In this document: positions 53,020-61,850 of the stretch, piece by piece
Position numbering within the stretch: the first letter of the stretch is position 1
Layout: each line of letters begins with the position of its first letter
Source: Clostridia bacterium
GTDB taxonomy: Bacteria; Bacillota; Clostridia; Christensenellales; QALW01
Length of the DNA: 64,000 nucleotides
Assembly (NCBI GenBank): GCA_900769815.1
Contig: CAAGID010000018.1
Coordinates: 28,260-92,259, forward strand
Direction of reading: 5' to 3'
Made by a program: the position numbers and the translations under genes
The notes under the pieces: generated by a model
What the model was told of the DNA's origin: nothing
The model's input: only the letters and a program-made list of their open reading frames with translations
Databases searched by the model: none

Positions 53020-54399
53020 ATGATAAAACTTGATGATTACAAAAATAAAAATATTCACTTTATTGCTATTGGCGGCCACAGCATGTGCGGTCTTGCTGAA
53101 ATTTTACATAATTGGGGTTTTACTGATATAAGCGGTTCTGACCGTGCTGACAGTGACGCTCTTCAGAGACTTAAATCCTTAGGTATAAATGCAATGGTGG
53201 GCCATAGCGTTGAAAATGTAAAAAACGCTTCGTTAGTTGTTTATTCTGCTGCCATTCCCAAAGATAACGTTGAAAGAGCATATGCTGAAAATAACGGTAT
53301 TGCTTGTATTGACAGAGCGGCTATGCTTGGGCTTATTTCCGCAAAATGTAAAAAGTGTATCGGTATTTCGGGTACACACGGGAAAACGACTACAACCTCG
53401 ATGGTTTCTGAAATCTTTTACCGTGCAGGGGTTGAACCTACCATACATATTGGCGGTGTTCTTCCAACAATCGGCAGTAACGTTTATACAGGCAAAGATG
53501 AATTTTTTATTACCGAAGCCTGCGAATACGTCGATTCGTATTTAACTTTAAAACCGCATATTGCAATAGTTTTAAATATTGACTCTGACCATCTTGATTA
53601 TTTTAAAACAGTTGACAATATTGTAAAATCCTTTACAACTTATTGTCAGCTTGTCGATGAAGACGGCTACGTTGTTGGTTGTTATGACGATGAACGTACT
53701 CTTAATATGATGAAAAACTGTGGCAGAAGATTTGTTTCCTACGGTTTCTCAAAAGAGGCTGATTATCACGCTGAAAACGTTACTTATTCTGATGACGGCT
53801 TTCCCAGATACGATATGTTTAAAGGCGATAAACTTTTAGCACACGTTGAATTATCAGTTATAGGCGAAGTAAACGTGTTAAATTCAATGGCGGCTATTAT
53901 TTCTGCACTTTTATGCGGTTTAACGTTAGAACAGGCTCTTTCAGGCATTAAAATGTATACTGGTGCAGGCAGGCGATTTGAATACCGCGGAAGCTATAAC
54001 GGTGCAAAAATATATAACGATTACGGCCATCATCCTGAAGAAGTTGCTGCAACAATTGAAGCAACAAAACACGTTAAAAAGAATAGATTATGGCTTATTT
54101 ATCAGCCTGCGTTGTTTACCCGTACAAAGGCGCAGTTTGACAGACTTGTTGACTGTTTCCATAATGCAGATAAAACTGTATTAATCGATGTTTATGGCGA
54201 CCGTGAGCCTTTTGACCCAACCATAAACTCAAAAATGATTGTTGATAAAATTATAGAAAAATATAATGATGACTGTATCTATATTCCTACAATGGAGGAA
54301 TGCGGTGCATATCTTAAAACTCAGCTTCAGCCTAATGACCTTGTTTTGATAATGGGCAGCGGTACAGTAGATATTTTAGATAAATTTATTCTTAATTAA
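53020..54399 (+). CDS. murC: UDP-N-acetylmuramate--L-alanine ligase
   Basis: MurC adds the first amino acid to UDP-MurNAc in the cytosol. The 459-residue ligase shows the N-terminal Rossmann part (NIHFIAIGGHSMCGLAEIL), the ATP loop GISGTHGKTTTTSM, the central VLNIDSDHLDYF and C-terminal YNDYGHHPEEVAATI with IYQPALFTRTKAQF. GHSMCG takes the place of the usual GIGGSGMSGIA-like text, a common clostridial variant. It has its own promoter and is followed closely by two further genes. Confidence 0.95.
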   Translation: MIKLDDYKNKNIHFIAIGGHSMCGLAEILHNWGFTDISGSDRADSDALQRLKSLGINAMVGHSVENVKNASLVVYSAAIPKDNVERAYAENNGIACIDRAAMLGLISAKCKKCIGISGTHGKTTTTSMVSEIFYRAGVEPTIHIGGVLPTIGSNVYTGKDEFFITEACEYVDSYLTLKPHIAIVLNIDSDHLDYFKTVDNIVKSFTTYCQLVDEDGYVVGCYDDERTLNMMKNCGRRFVSYGFSKEADYHAENVTYSDDGFPRYDMFKGDKLLAHVELSVIGEVNVLNSMAAIISALLCGLTLEQALSGIKMYTGAGRRFEYRGSYNGAKIYNDYGHHPEEVAATIEATKHVKKNRLWLIYQPALFTRTKAQFDRLVDCFHNADKTVLIDVYGDREPFDPTINSKMIVDKIIEKYNDDCIYIPTMEECGAYLKTQLQPNDLVLIMGSGTVDILDKFILN

Positions 54400-54411
54400 A
54401 GGGGATTTTTG

Positions 54412-54981
54412 ATGAATATTTGCGTATACGGTGCGGCAAGTAATACTATAGATAAAAAATATATAGAAGCAGGGGAAGAGCTTGGTAGAAAAATTGCAGT
54501 GCGTGGTCACGCCTTAGTTTACGGTGCAGGTGCAACCGGTATGATGGGGGCGGTTTCTCGCGGTGTGGAAGAAAAAGGTGGCTCTGTTACAGGCGTTGTG
54601 CCTGAATTCTTTACCAACGAGGAAGTTCTTAATATTGATTGTACAAAACTTATCCGTACAAAGACAATGCGTGAACGCAAACAGATTATGGAGGATTCCT
54701 CCGATGCTTTTATCGTTACGCCCGGTGGAATAGGTACCTTTGAAGAATTTTTAGAAATTCTTACATTAAAACAGTTAAACCGCCATAACAAACCTATAGT
54801 TTTATTTAACGTAAACGGCTTTTATAACGGTATGATTTCAATGCTTGATGAAGCTATTGACGGCAATTTTATAAATAAAGAATGTAAGGAAATGTATCCT
54901 GCTTTTGAAAATGCCGATGATGTTCTTGATTATATTGAAAATTACGAAAAAATGGATTTATCCAAAATGAAAGTGAGATAA
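54412..54981 (+). CDS. LOG-family (TIGR00730) nucleotide hydrolase
   Basis: LOG proteins release free bases from nucleoside 5'-monophosphates, as in cytokinin activation. The 189-residue protein has the Rossmann fold with ICVYGAAS, VYGAGATGMMGAVSRGV and the hallmark PGGIGTFEEFLEI. The ATG at 54412 is behind AAAGGGGA; a TTG three bases earlier is also in frame. In bacteria without plant contact its true substrate is usually unknown. It lies between murC and a PLP enzyme with short spacers, so the three are probably co-transcribed. Confidence 0.9.
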   Translation: MNICVYGAASNTIDKKYIEAGEELGRKIAVRGHALVYGAGATGMMGAVSRGVEEKGGSVTGVVPEFFTNEEVLNIDCTKLIRTKTMRERKQIMEDSSDAFIVTPGGIGTFEEFLEILTLKQLNRHNKPIVLFNVNGFYNGMISMLDEAIDGNFINKECKEMYPAFENADDVLDYIENYEKMDLSKMKVR

Positions 54982-54983
54982 TT

Positions 54984-56009
54984 ATGCTATCCTTCGAAAG
55001 CGATTATATCCAAGGTGCACATCCTGAAATTTTAAAAAGACTTATTGAAACTAATATGGAGCCTTTACCAGGCTACAGCACGGATAAATATTGTTTAAGT
55101 GCAAGAGAAAAAATTAAAAAAGCTTGTGAAAAAGATGACGCCGATGTTTATTTTTTAGTTGGAGGTACACAAACTAATCAGGTTGTTATTTCCGCAAGCC
55201 TTAAATTATATGAAGGTGTTATTTCTGCCACGACGGGACATATAAACGCCCACGAAGCGGGTGCAGTTGAATTTATAGGGCATAAAGTTTTACCTTTACC
55301 CAATCATAACGGTAAAATTGATGCAAATGAACTTAAAAATTTTGTTGAAACTTTTTATGCTGACGATAATCACGAGCATATGGTTTTTCCCGGTATGGTA
55401 TATATTTCGCATCCCACAGAATATGGCACGCTTTACAGTAAAAATGAACTTCAAAGAATAAGTGAGATCTGTAAAGAGTATTCGATGCAATTATTTATTG
55501 ACGGTGCGAGATTAGGTTACGGTATTATGAGTAATGATACCGACGTTACCTTAAAAGATATTGCTGAACTTTCTGACGTTTTTTACATAGGCGGTACAAA
55601 GGTAGGTGCTTTGTGCGGTGAAGCCGTTGTATTTACCCATAATAACGCACCTAAGCATTTTATGAATACAGTAAAACAACACGGTGCAATGATTGCAAAG
55701 GGCAGACTTTTAGGCATTCAGTTTGATACGCTTTTTACTGATGATTTGTATTTTAAAATCAGCAAACACGCTATTGATATGGCTGAAAAATTAAAAGGTA
55801 TTTTTATCGAAAAAGGTTATAAATTTTTTATTGATTCTCCAACAAACCAACAGTTTATTATTTTAGAAAACAGTCAAATGGAAGAATTAAAGAAAAACGT
55901 TCGCTTTGGCTTCTGGGAAAAATATGATGATAATCACACCGTTGTACGCTTTGCAACAAGCTGGGCAACAACGGAAGAGGATATTCTAAAACTTAAGGAA
56001 TTGATATAA
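54984..56009 (+). CDS. Threonine aldolase-like PLP enzyme
   Basis: This fold type I PLP enzyme belongs to the beta-eliminating lyase group that contains low-specificity L-threonine aldolase (threonine to glycine and acetaldehyde). The 341-residue protein shows VYFLVGGTQTNQVVISA, TTGHINAHEAGAVE, LFIDGARLGYG with the PLP aspartate and FYIGGTKVGALCGEAVVF with the Schiff-base lysine. Substrate preference cannot be read from the sequence. It follows the LOG gene by 2 bases and ends at a convergent terminator. Confidence 0.9.
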   Translation: MLSFESDYIQGAHPEILKRLIETNMEPLPGYSTDKYCLSAREKIKKACEKDDADVYFLVGGTQTNQVVISASLKLYEGVISATTGHINAHEAGAVEFIGHKVLPLPNHNGKIDANELKNFVETFYADDNHEHMVFPGMVYISHPTEYGTLYSKNELQRISEICKEYSMQLFIDGARLGYGIMSNDTDVTLKDIAELSDVFYIGGTKVGALCGEAVVFTHNNAPKHFMNTVKQHGAMIAKGRLLGIQFDTLFTDDLYFKISKHAIDMAEKLKGIFIEKGYKFFIDSPTNQQFIILENSQMEELKKNVRFGFWEKYDDNHTVVRFATSWATTEEDILKLKELI

Positions 56010-56038
56010 AAACAGGGCTGAGAAATCAGTCCTGTTTT
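56009..56038. terminator. Hairpin between convergent genes
   Basis: AAAACAGG (56009-56016) pairs with CCTGTTTT (56031-56038), with an inner CTGA/TCAG stem (56018-56021 with 56026-56029). The left arm starts inside the stop codon of the aldolase-like gene. It separates this plus-strand unit from the minus-strand operon. Confidence 0.75.
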
Positions 56039-56039
56039 A

Positions 56040-56924
56040 CTATTTCATTTCATAGACTGCATATTCTTTTTTTAGCAGTTTGCTGATCCGATGGGTACTG
56101 TCCGTAATTCTTGTGATTTTATCCCAACGGTCGGATAACGGGAAATACACTCCGTCCTTGGCTGCAGCGCCCATATCCCAGGTTCCGTTAGTCTGCTGAT
56201 TGGCCTTTAACCAGTCGTAAGCAAAGGATAACTTATCATTTCTAGAATTATATCGAGCGAGAAGTTCTATTGCTGCTAGATATCGGCTTGCCTTTTTGCT
56301 TTGGAATTCATCCGGCACGCTATCGAGTCTGTTTTCATAAACATAGTAGATACCGTCCTCGTGACTCAGCACGTAATCAAGCATAAGGCTTTCTGTCTGC
56401 TTATCAAGCATACCGGGAAGTATGGATAACTGATAGAAGTTGACAAAATCAATAAGTCTTCCGCCCTTAGGCTTTCTACCGAACATCTGCGTATAACAAG
56501 TATCATAATCAGTCTGAGAATAGATACCGCTGCTGAATGCTTTCGTAATTACCTGTGCCCATTTGCCGGCAATCTCATTGGCAGACTCGCATCGATCAGT
56601 AAATCTACGGATACGCGCAGCAATGATAAGATTCACAAAGGTTTCAAAATCGCTCGTTTTTTCTTTACCCTCAGGGAGCTCACCCGTATGTAACAACGTC
56701 TCCATATGGGCAATAGCTCTCTTAATACATTTATCTTCTGCAGTGTAACCCAACAGCTCCAAACGGAGCAGAGCCATCTCTGTCGTCAGCGGCGTATCAC
56801 TATCGACCCGCAGGGTATGAAAGCACCCCCAACTTCCATCAGGATGCTGCATAGAGATTATTTGGTTGGCCCATTTTCCGTTCCTATAGTTCTGCATCAT
56901 GCTCACCACATATTTCACTAGCAT
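56040..56924 (-). CDS. QW-motif alpha/alpha-toroid protein, unknown function
   Basis: I do not recognise a named family. The 294-residue, mostly helical protein has two QxxxGxW-like motifs, at Q26-W32 (QHPDGSW) and Q244-W249 (QTNGTW), which are typical of the prenyltransferase/squalene-cyclase alpha/alpha fold. It lacks a visible DxDD catalytic motif and is too short for a cyclase. G+C is high for this window: 34 of 60 bases in 56761-56820 by my count. No Shine-Dalgarno is seen; translation may be coupled to the nucleotidyltransferase gene that ends two bases before it. Confidence 0.6.
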   Translation of the reverse strand: MLVKYVVSMMQNYRNGKWANQIISMQHPDGSWGCFHTLRVDSDTPLTTEMALLRLELLGYTAEDKCIKRAIAHMETLLHTGELPEGKEKTSDFETFVNLIIAARIRRFTDRCESANEIAGKWAQVITKAFSSGIYSQTDYDTCYTQMFGRKPKGGRLIDFVNFYQLSILPGMLDKQTESLMLDYVLSHEDGIYYVYENRLDSVPDEFQSKKASRYLAAIELLARYNSRNDKLSFAYDWLKANQQTNGTWDMGAAAKDGVYFPLSDRWDKITRITDSTHRISKLLKKEYAVYEMK

Positions 56925-56926
56925 TA

Positions 56927-57592
56927 CTAAATGCTGAGTATTGTTTCCTTACACCATGTAAATAACAAAGCAAATGCTTCGTCAAAGTCAAATTCAGTTC
57001 CGTCACTTAAAGAAATTGCAGTATCCAAAACAAGTCTGTCCTTACCGGATAACGCCTCTCGAAGTTCCTTTTTAGTACCAACAAATTTGCCGCTGTTCAA
57101 ATAGTATAAGTTCTGCAGTATAAAGAATACTGACCTATATGTAAACGGCAACCTGAAAACGCTCTTTTCTTTTGGAGCGTGAATATATCGGTGACAGATC
57201 TCGTGATATAAGTTTCCCAGACTCATTTTCACAAAATTGCGCACATCAGTTTCTGTGTATTCAGGAACCAGTTTTTTGAGCGTTCCATAGTAATCCTTCG
57301 TTGTATGAAGAAGATGACATATCTCAAGAGGATTCCAGTTTTGCAATTCTTCTATTCCGCAAATGAACCCACAAGATTTATCATAATCTTCGAGAGAAGA
57401 GATTGCCTCTCTATATTTGGCAAGATCTGCAACACTCATATCGCTGATCACAACCATGATATCAATATCACTATGGTCCGTTGCTTCGTCTCTTAAATAA
57501 CTGCCTTGAAGACCAACATACAGGAGGCGTTCTTTGTATGCAACCTTTAGTATCTCAATCAATGCGGGGATATAAACATCAATCCTGAACAT
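56927..57592 (-). CDS. Nucleotidyltransferase-domain protein
   Basis: The 221-residue protein has the polymerase-beta-like nucleotidyltransferase signature GSYLRDEATDHSDIDIMVV (GSx10DxD with both metal aspartates), followed by a helical C-terminal region. The arrangement resembles aminoglycoside-type nucleotidyltransferases, but the substrate is unknown and a resistance role is only one possibility. A GGATAAAG site precedes the start. It lies within the G+C-rich block and between the fusion gene and the QW-motif gene in one operon. Confidence 0.8.
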   Translation of the reverse strand: MFRIDVYIPALIEILKVAYKERLLYVGLQGSYLRDEATDHSDIDIMVVISDMSVADLAKYREAISSLEDYDKSCGFICGIEELQNWNPLEICHLLHTTKDYYGTLKKLVPEYTETDVRNFVKMSLGNLYHEICHRYIHAPKEKSVFRLPFTYRSVFFILQNLYYLNSGKFVGTKKELREALSGKDRLVLDTAISLSDGTEFDFDEAFALLFTWCKETILSI

Positions 57593-57595
57593 TCT

Positions 57596-58936
57596 TTATC
57601 CTTTCTGCGCAACAAATATCGTCGCAAACTCTGTGTCATACTGATTCAGGATAGTCAATCCTGCAGTTTGGATGCATTTTGCCATCTCAACCGGTGTATC
57701 TGGGAATATCCTGATCTTACGCGTGCTGATGTCGATGAACTCACTAGGATTCTTATCAATGGAAAGAACAAATCTGCCTGCATCATTCAGTAATCCGGCA
57801 ATCTTATTTACGGCTCTCTGCTTATCTTCAATGTGCATAAAGGTCAGCGATGAATAAACGACATCAAAAGCACGACCGAATTCGTAAGAAAGGAAATCAG
57901 CACAAGTCAGTCTGACATTCTCAAACTCGGCAAGGTTCTCTTTGGCACGTTCGATGGTCTTGGAGGAAATGTCCACACCATAGAACTCGCCGCACAAAGG
58001 TGCCACGCGAACAGCCAGTCTGCCGGTTCCCACACCGATTTCAAGGACGCTTTTATTTTTATCAAGCTCCATTTTGTCAATGAAAACTTGTCCGTCCCAT
58101 TTGTCCATATAATCCTGTAAGGGTTTCGGATCGTGAACAGGGGCGTTATTTTCGGCTATCAATAAATCGTAGTGATGGGTAACACTTTCACAAACGCAAA
58201 CATACCTTTTTGTATCGAATTCAGCCTTTGTGTCAGCAACAGTAAATCCATACTTTTTATAAAATCCAATAGCATCGTCATCGGTTTCAGCGGTGATACT
58301 ATCGACATCAAAACTATTAAAGATAAAATCCATAAGTTTACTGCCAATGCCTTGACCTTGGTATTCAGGTTTTACAGCAACATCAAGTATTGTTGCTGAG
58401 CTTTTTGCAATATTAAAAACTACAATCCCTTTGTATTCATCATTATCTTTGTAGGCATAGATATTGGTGTTTTCATCTTCCTGATACCTTCTTGCTCTGT
58501 TCAGCAAGCGTTCCTTTGTGGGATTGTATACGCTCGGTGCAAGTAATTTCAATATATCAGGTTCAATTATTATTTCTTTAACGTCACAGATTGATGATAC
58601 ATTGCAAAGTTCTATACCCAAAGCACCATACTTTTCAATTTGCTCCTTGGTGTAATACTGTTCCATATCGGTGTAATGGGCAGTATCAAGTTCGGCAACT
58701 GTATAGCCGCACTTTTCAAGTGGCAACGCATTGTACAATTCTTTAAAATTAGAGAATTTATGTAGTCCAGAAATCTGTGCTGTGATGATATCTTTGGTTG
58801 AGAAACAGTTAAAAACAACGGTATCTTCAACATTGATTCGTTGCCGCTTCTCATCATTGAGCCTCAATTCAATCGTTTTACTACCATCTGCAATTTTTAC
58901 AAAAGCAGTTGGAGCAAGATTCATATAGTGAATCAT
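57596..58936 (-). CDS. ASCH-GNAT-methyltransferase fusion protein
   Basis: The 446-residue protein joins three domains. Residues 1-112 form an ASCH domain (GSKTIELR at 18-25, an RNA- or ligand-binding fold). Residues about 120-250 form a GNAT acetyltransferase (LDVAVKPEYQGQGIGSKLM with the acetyl-CoA loop QGQGIG at 193-198, and GFYKKYGF). Residues about 265-446 form a class I SAM methyltransferase (motif I LEIGVGTGR at 298-306, YGVDISSKTIERAKENL, VYSSLTFMHIED). All three active-site regions look intact. It overlaps the DUF218 gene by 4 bases. Partners and substrate are unknown; a joint modification of one small molecule or RNA is inference. Confidence 0.88.
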   Translation of the reverse strand: MIHYMNLAPTAFVKIADGSKTIELRLNDEKRQRINVEDTVVFNCFSTKDIITAQISGLHKFSNFKELYNALPLEKCGYTVAELDTAHYTDMEQYYTKEQIEKYGALGIELCNVSSICDVKEIIIEPDILKLLAPSVYNPTKERLLNRARRYQEDENTNIYAYKDNDEYKGIVVFNIAKSSATILDVAVKPEYQGQGIGSKLMDFIFNSFDVDSITAETDDDAIGFYKKYGFTVADTKAEFDTKRYVCVCESVTHHYDLLIAENNAPVHDPKPLQDYMDKWDGQVFIDKMELDKNKSVLEIGVGTGRLAVRVAPLCGEFYGVDISSKTIERAKENLAEFENVRLTCADFLSYEFGRAFDVVYSSLTFMHIEDKQRAVNKIAGLLNDAGRFVLSIDKNPSEFIDISTRKIRIFPDTPVEMAKCIQTAGLTILNQYDTEFATIFVAQKG

Positions 58937-59532
58937 AATAAATACTCCTTAATATCCCCGACAAATTGGTTGCCACATCGGGCAAGCTCACCGAGAACAC
59001 GGTCGATACCTTGTTCTGTTTTATACCAATTACCTTTAGTGATTCCCATGCAAACTACAGGACAAACATAAAACTTTGTATCGGGGAAAGCAAGACTATA
59101 AAGCATCAGGCATCTACGCGCGTGAAAAGCCTTACAGACGATAATCGCAGTCTTAATTTTAAGTCCGTTTTCGTCTGTAACTTTTCTGGAAAAGAAAGCA
59201 TTATCTCTTGTGTGTCCTGACTTATCCTCACCATAAATTGCCGACATTGGAACATCATTAGTATGAAGTGCATCTGTTAGAAAATCACAGTCGGTTTTAT
59301 ATTCTTTGCTGTAAATATCGGCTTTTGATTTAACACCATCAAACTTCTGTTTCTTAACGCTAACTCCGCCCGAAACAATGAGAATAGGCGCAATGCCTTG
59401 TTTGTATAACTCTGCAGCATATTCCGGTTGTTCGGGATGAGAACCACCGGGCAGAAAAATAGCATCAACTTTTTGCGGGATATCTTCCACAAAAATAAAA
59501 TCTGAAATATCATTTATAACTCTTTCATTCAT
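58933..59532 (-). CDS. YdcF/ElyC-like DUF218 protein
   Basis: DUF218 proteins include SanA, ElyC and YdcF, linked to envelope integrity or SAM binding, without a firm reaction. The 199-residue protein lacks a membrane segment and so is YdcF-like. The family marks are VDAIFLPGGSHPEQPEYAAELY, ILIVSGG, the SGHTRDNAFFSRKV segment and IVCKAFHARRCLMLYSL (quoted in short pieces as PGGSHPEQPEY and KAFHARRCLM). It overlaps both neighbours by 4 bases in the operon. Confidence 0.85.
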   Translation of the reverse strand: MNERVINDISDFIFVEDIPQKVDAIFLPGGSHPEQPEYAAELYKQGIAPILIVSGGVSVKKQKFDGVKSKADIYSKEYKTDCDFLTDALHTNDVPMSAIYGEDKSGHTRDNAFFSRKVTDENGLKIKTAIIVCKAFHARRCLMLYSLAFPDTKFYVCPVVCMGITKGNWYKTEQGIDRVLGELARCGNQFVGDIKEYLL

Positions 59533-60038
59533 AGCGTTTTTAAAAACTTTCTTATGTCATTTTTATTCTTAAAAATTATAATCTTTTTATCTTTTTCTTC
59601 TGATAACATTTCGTAATATCTTTGTCGGTTTTGTTTATTAAATTTTAAAATAGAAAGATATAGTTCAAGCTTATGTTTATCAAATCTTTCGGGGCAGTAA
59701 CCGCCCATATCATCCCTTGTTTTACCGTAATTTTTTATAACACGTTTTGTTGAATTCCATAAACACGAAATTACAGGTAAATCAAAATAAAAAACGGTAT
59801 CGCATTCTTTGAGACGGCGGGGGATAGTGCGGTTATAATTTCCGTCAATAATCCAGAAATCTTTTTTTAATTCTTCCTCTAAAATTTTATCAAAATTTTC
59901 TTTTGAAATATGATGCCATTTTCCGCACCAAAATATTTTATCAAGATGCATAAGCGGAAGATTTAATTTTTTTGCCAATGCCTTTGAAAATGTAGTCTTT
60001 CCGCTACCTGCATTACCGATAACAATTATTTTATTCAT
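59529..60038 (-). CDS. P-loop small kinase, adenylate kinase-like (FlaR/topology-modulation type)
   Basis: The 169-residue protein has an N-terminal P-loop VIGNAGSGKTTFSKAL, LMHLDKIFW and the WIIDGNYNRTIPRRLKECDTVFYFDLP region typical of the small AAA-like kinases annotated as FlaR or DNA topology modulation protein. The substrate is unknown for this family. It lies 2 bases after uvrC in the operon and overlaps the DUF218 gene. AT-rich composition here matches the genome background, unlike the genes downstream. Confidence 0.85.
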   Translation of the reverse strand: MNKIIVIGNAGSGKTTFSKALAKKLNLPLMHLDKIFWCGKWHHISKENFDKILEEELKKDFWIIDGNYNRTIPRRLKECDTVFYFDLPVISCLWNSTKRVIKNYGKTRDDMGGYCPERFDKHKLELYLSILKFNKQNRQRYYEMLSEEKDKKIIIFKNKNDIRKFLKTL

Positions 60039-60040
60039 AA

Positions 60041-61849
60041 TTATTCCTGTCTGTTTTTAAAATAATCATATACTGCTTGTGCACTTTTTTTGTTCATTCC
60101 GTCAACACTTTCAAGTTCTTCTAATGTTGCTTCTTTTATTTTTGAAACTGTTGAGAATTTTCTTAACAGTGCTTTTTTACGCTTTGCACCGATTGAGGGA
60201 ATGTTATCAAGTGCAGAAACAAGAGAATGTTTGCCACGTAAACTTCTGTGAAAAGTTATGGCGAATCTATGTGCTTCATCTCTAATTGCTTGCAAAATTT
60301 GCAATGCAGGGTTAGCACGGTCAAGTATAAGCGGAACAGGGGAATCAGGCAAATATATTTCCTCTAATTTTTCAGCAAGACCAATTACCGATATCTTTAA
60401 ATTTAATTTATATTTTATAATTTCGATAGCTGAACTTAATTGACCTTTTCCGCCGTCAATAACAATTAAATCGGGGAATTTTTCGAAGCCTGCTTTTTTA
60501 GAAATGAAGTCGTTGTATCGCCTTAAAACAACTTCCTGCATTGAAGCATAATCGTTATTGCCTTGATGGGTTTTAAAACGGCGGTATTCTTTTTTATCAG
60601 GTTTACCATTTGTAAATACTACCATTGAAGCGACGGTATCCGTACCTTGTATATGTGAAATATCGAAGCATTCAATTCGCTTTGGCGGGTTTTTAAGGCA
60701 TAATTGAGCCTTTAATTCATTAAGACCATTCATTATGCGTTCTTCCTTATAAGAAAGACTTAAAGCCGATTTTTCAAGCTTTTCGCGGGCATTACGCTTA
60801 GCCATAAGACACAATTCAAACTTTTTACCACGCTTAGCCAAGTGAATTTTAAAACTTTTTCTGTTTGCCTCTGAAATAAGCTCCTCAATTATCTCACTGT
60901 CTTCTGGCATTACGTCACAAACGATTTCTTTAGGTAAAAGTTCGCCTGAAGAATAATGCTGAATTATATATTTTGATAAAATCTGCGATTCGTTATCGTA
61001 AGTTACGTCCTGAAGCTCAATGGTATTAGCACCGATGAGTCTACCCATACGGATATATAAAGAACAAATTACTGCATAAGTATCTCTTAAAACAACGGAG
61101 ATAACGTCAATATTTTCATTTTTATCAAGAACAATTTTTTGCTTGTTTAAAATCTCATCAGCTTTTTTTAATTTATCTCTTAATTCTGCTGCAAGCTCAA
61201 ATTCAAGTTTTTTAGATGCTTTTTCCATTTTGTTTCTTATAGCATCTAAAACTTCATTTTTATTTCCTTTTAAAAAGGAAATAATGCCGTCAACGTTTTT
61301 TTTGTACTTTTCTTTGTCAGGAGAAACACATGGGGCAGGGCAACGGTAAATATGATATTTAAGACAAGGTCTTACATTTTTTTGCTTTGTAAAATCATAA
61401 TTACACGTTTTTAAAGGGAATACTTCCATAGCAATATCTGCTATAGCCTTTGCGCTTCCTGCACCGTGATATGGGCCAAAGTATTGTGCACCGTCAAATT
61501 GAAGTTTTCGGGCAAGCTCTAACTTGGGAAAACTTTCTTTAGTGTTAATTTTTAAATATGGATAACCTTTATCATCTTTTAAAAGAATATTATATTTAGG
61601 TTTATATTTCTTAATTAAATTGTTTTCCAGCAAAAGTGCTTCAAGTTCATTGGATGTAACGATATAATGTATATTTCTTATATTTGAAACAAGTGTGCGG
61701 GTTTTTAAATTAAGGTCGTTAGAATGAAAATACGAACGCACACGGTTCTTTAAATTTCTTGCTTTACCAACATAAATAACCGTATCGTTCGCATCTTTAT
61801 AAATATACACTCCCGGTTCATTTGGGAGTGTTTTTAATATATTTTCCAT
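60041..61849 (-). CDS. uvrC: Excinuclease ABC subunit C
   Basis: UvrC makes the two incisions of nucleotide excision repair after UvrAB has found damage. The product of about 602 residues has the GIY-YIG nuclease (EPGVYIYKDANDTVIYVGKA), a cysteine-rich part, the UVR helix (FELAAELRDKLKKADEIL), the RNase H-like nuclease (ECFDISHIQGTDTVASMVVF and IVIDGGKGQLSSAIEI) and a C-terminal helix-hairpin-helix pair (IPSIGAKRKKALLRKF). I prefer the ATG at 61849; a GTG at 61864 is in frame but overlaps the ArsR gene. It is translated just after that gene. Confidence 0.96.
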   Translation of the reverse strand: MENILKTLPNEPGVYIYKDANDTVIYVGKARNLKNRVRSYFHSNDLNLKTRTLVSNIRNIHYIVTSNELEALLLENNLIKKYKPKYNILLKDDKGYPYLKINTKESFPKLELARKLQFDGAQYFGPYHGAGSAKAIADIAMEVFPLKTCNYDFTKQKNVRPCLKYHIYRCPAPCVSPDKEKYKKNVDGIISFLKGNKNEVLDAIRNKMEKASKKLEFELAAELRDKLKKADEILNKQKIVLDKNENIDVISVVLRDTYAVICSLYIRMGRLIGANTIELQDVTYDNESQILSKYIIQHYSSGELLPKEIVCDVMPEDSEIIEELISEANRKSFKIHLAKRGKKFELCLMAKRNAREKLEKSALSLSYKEERIMNGLNELKAQLCLKNPPKRIECFDISHIQGTDTVASMVVFTNGKPDKKEYRRFKTHQGNNDYASMQEVVLRRYNDFISKKAGFEKFPDLIVIDGGKGQLSSAIEIIKYKLNLKISVIGLAEKLEEIYLPDSPVPLILDRANPALQILQAIRDEAHRFAITFHRSLRGKHSLVSALDNIPSIGAKRKKALLRKFSTVSKIKEATLEELESVDGMNKKSAQAVYDYFKNRQE

Positions 61850-61850
61850 A

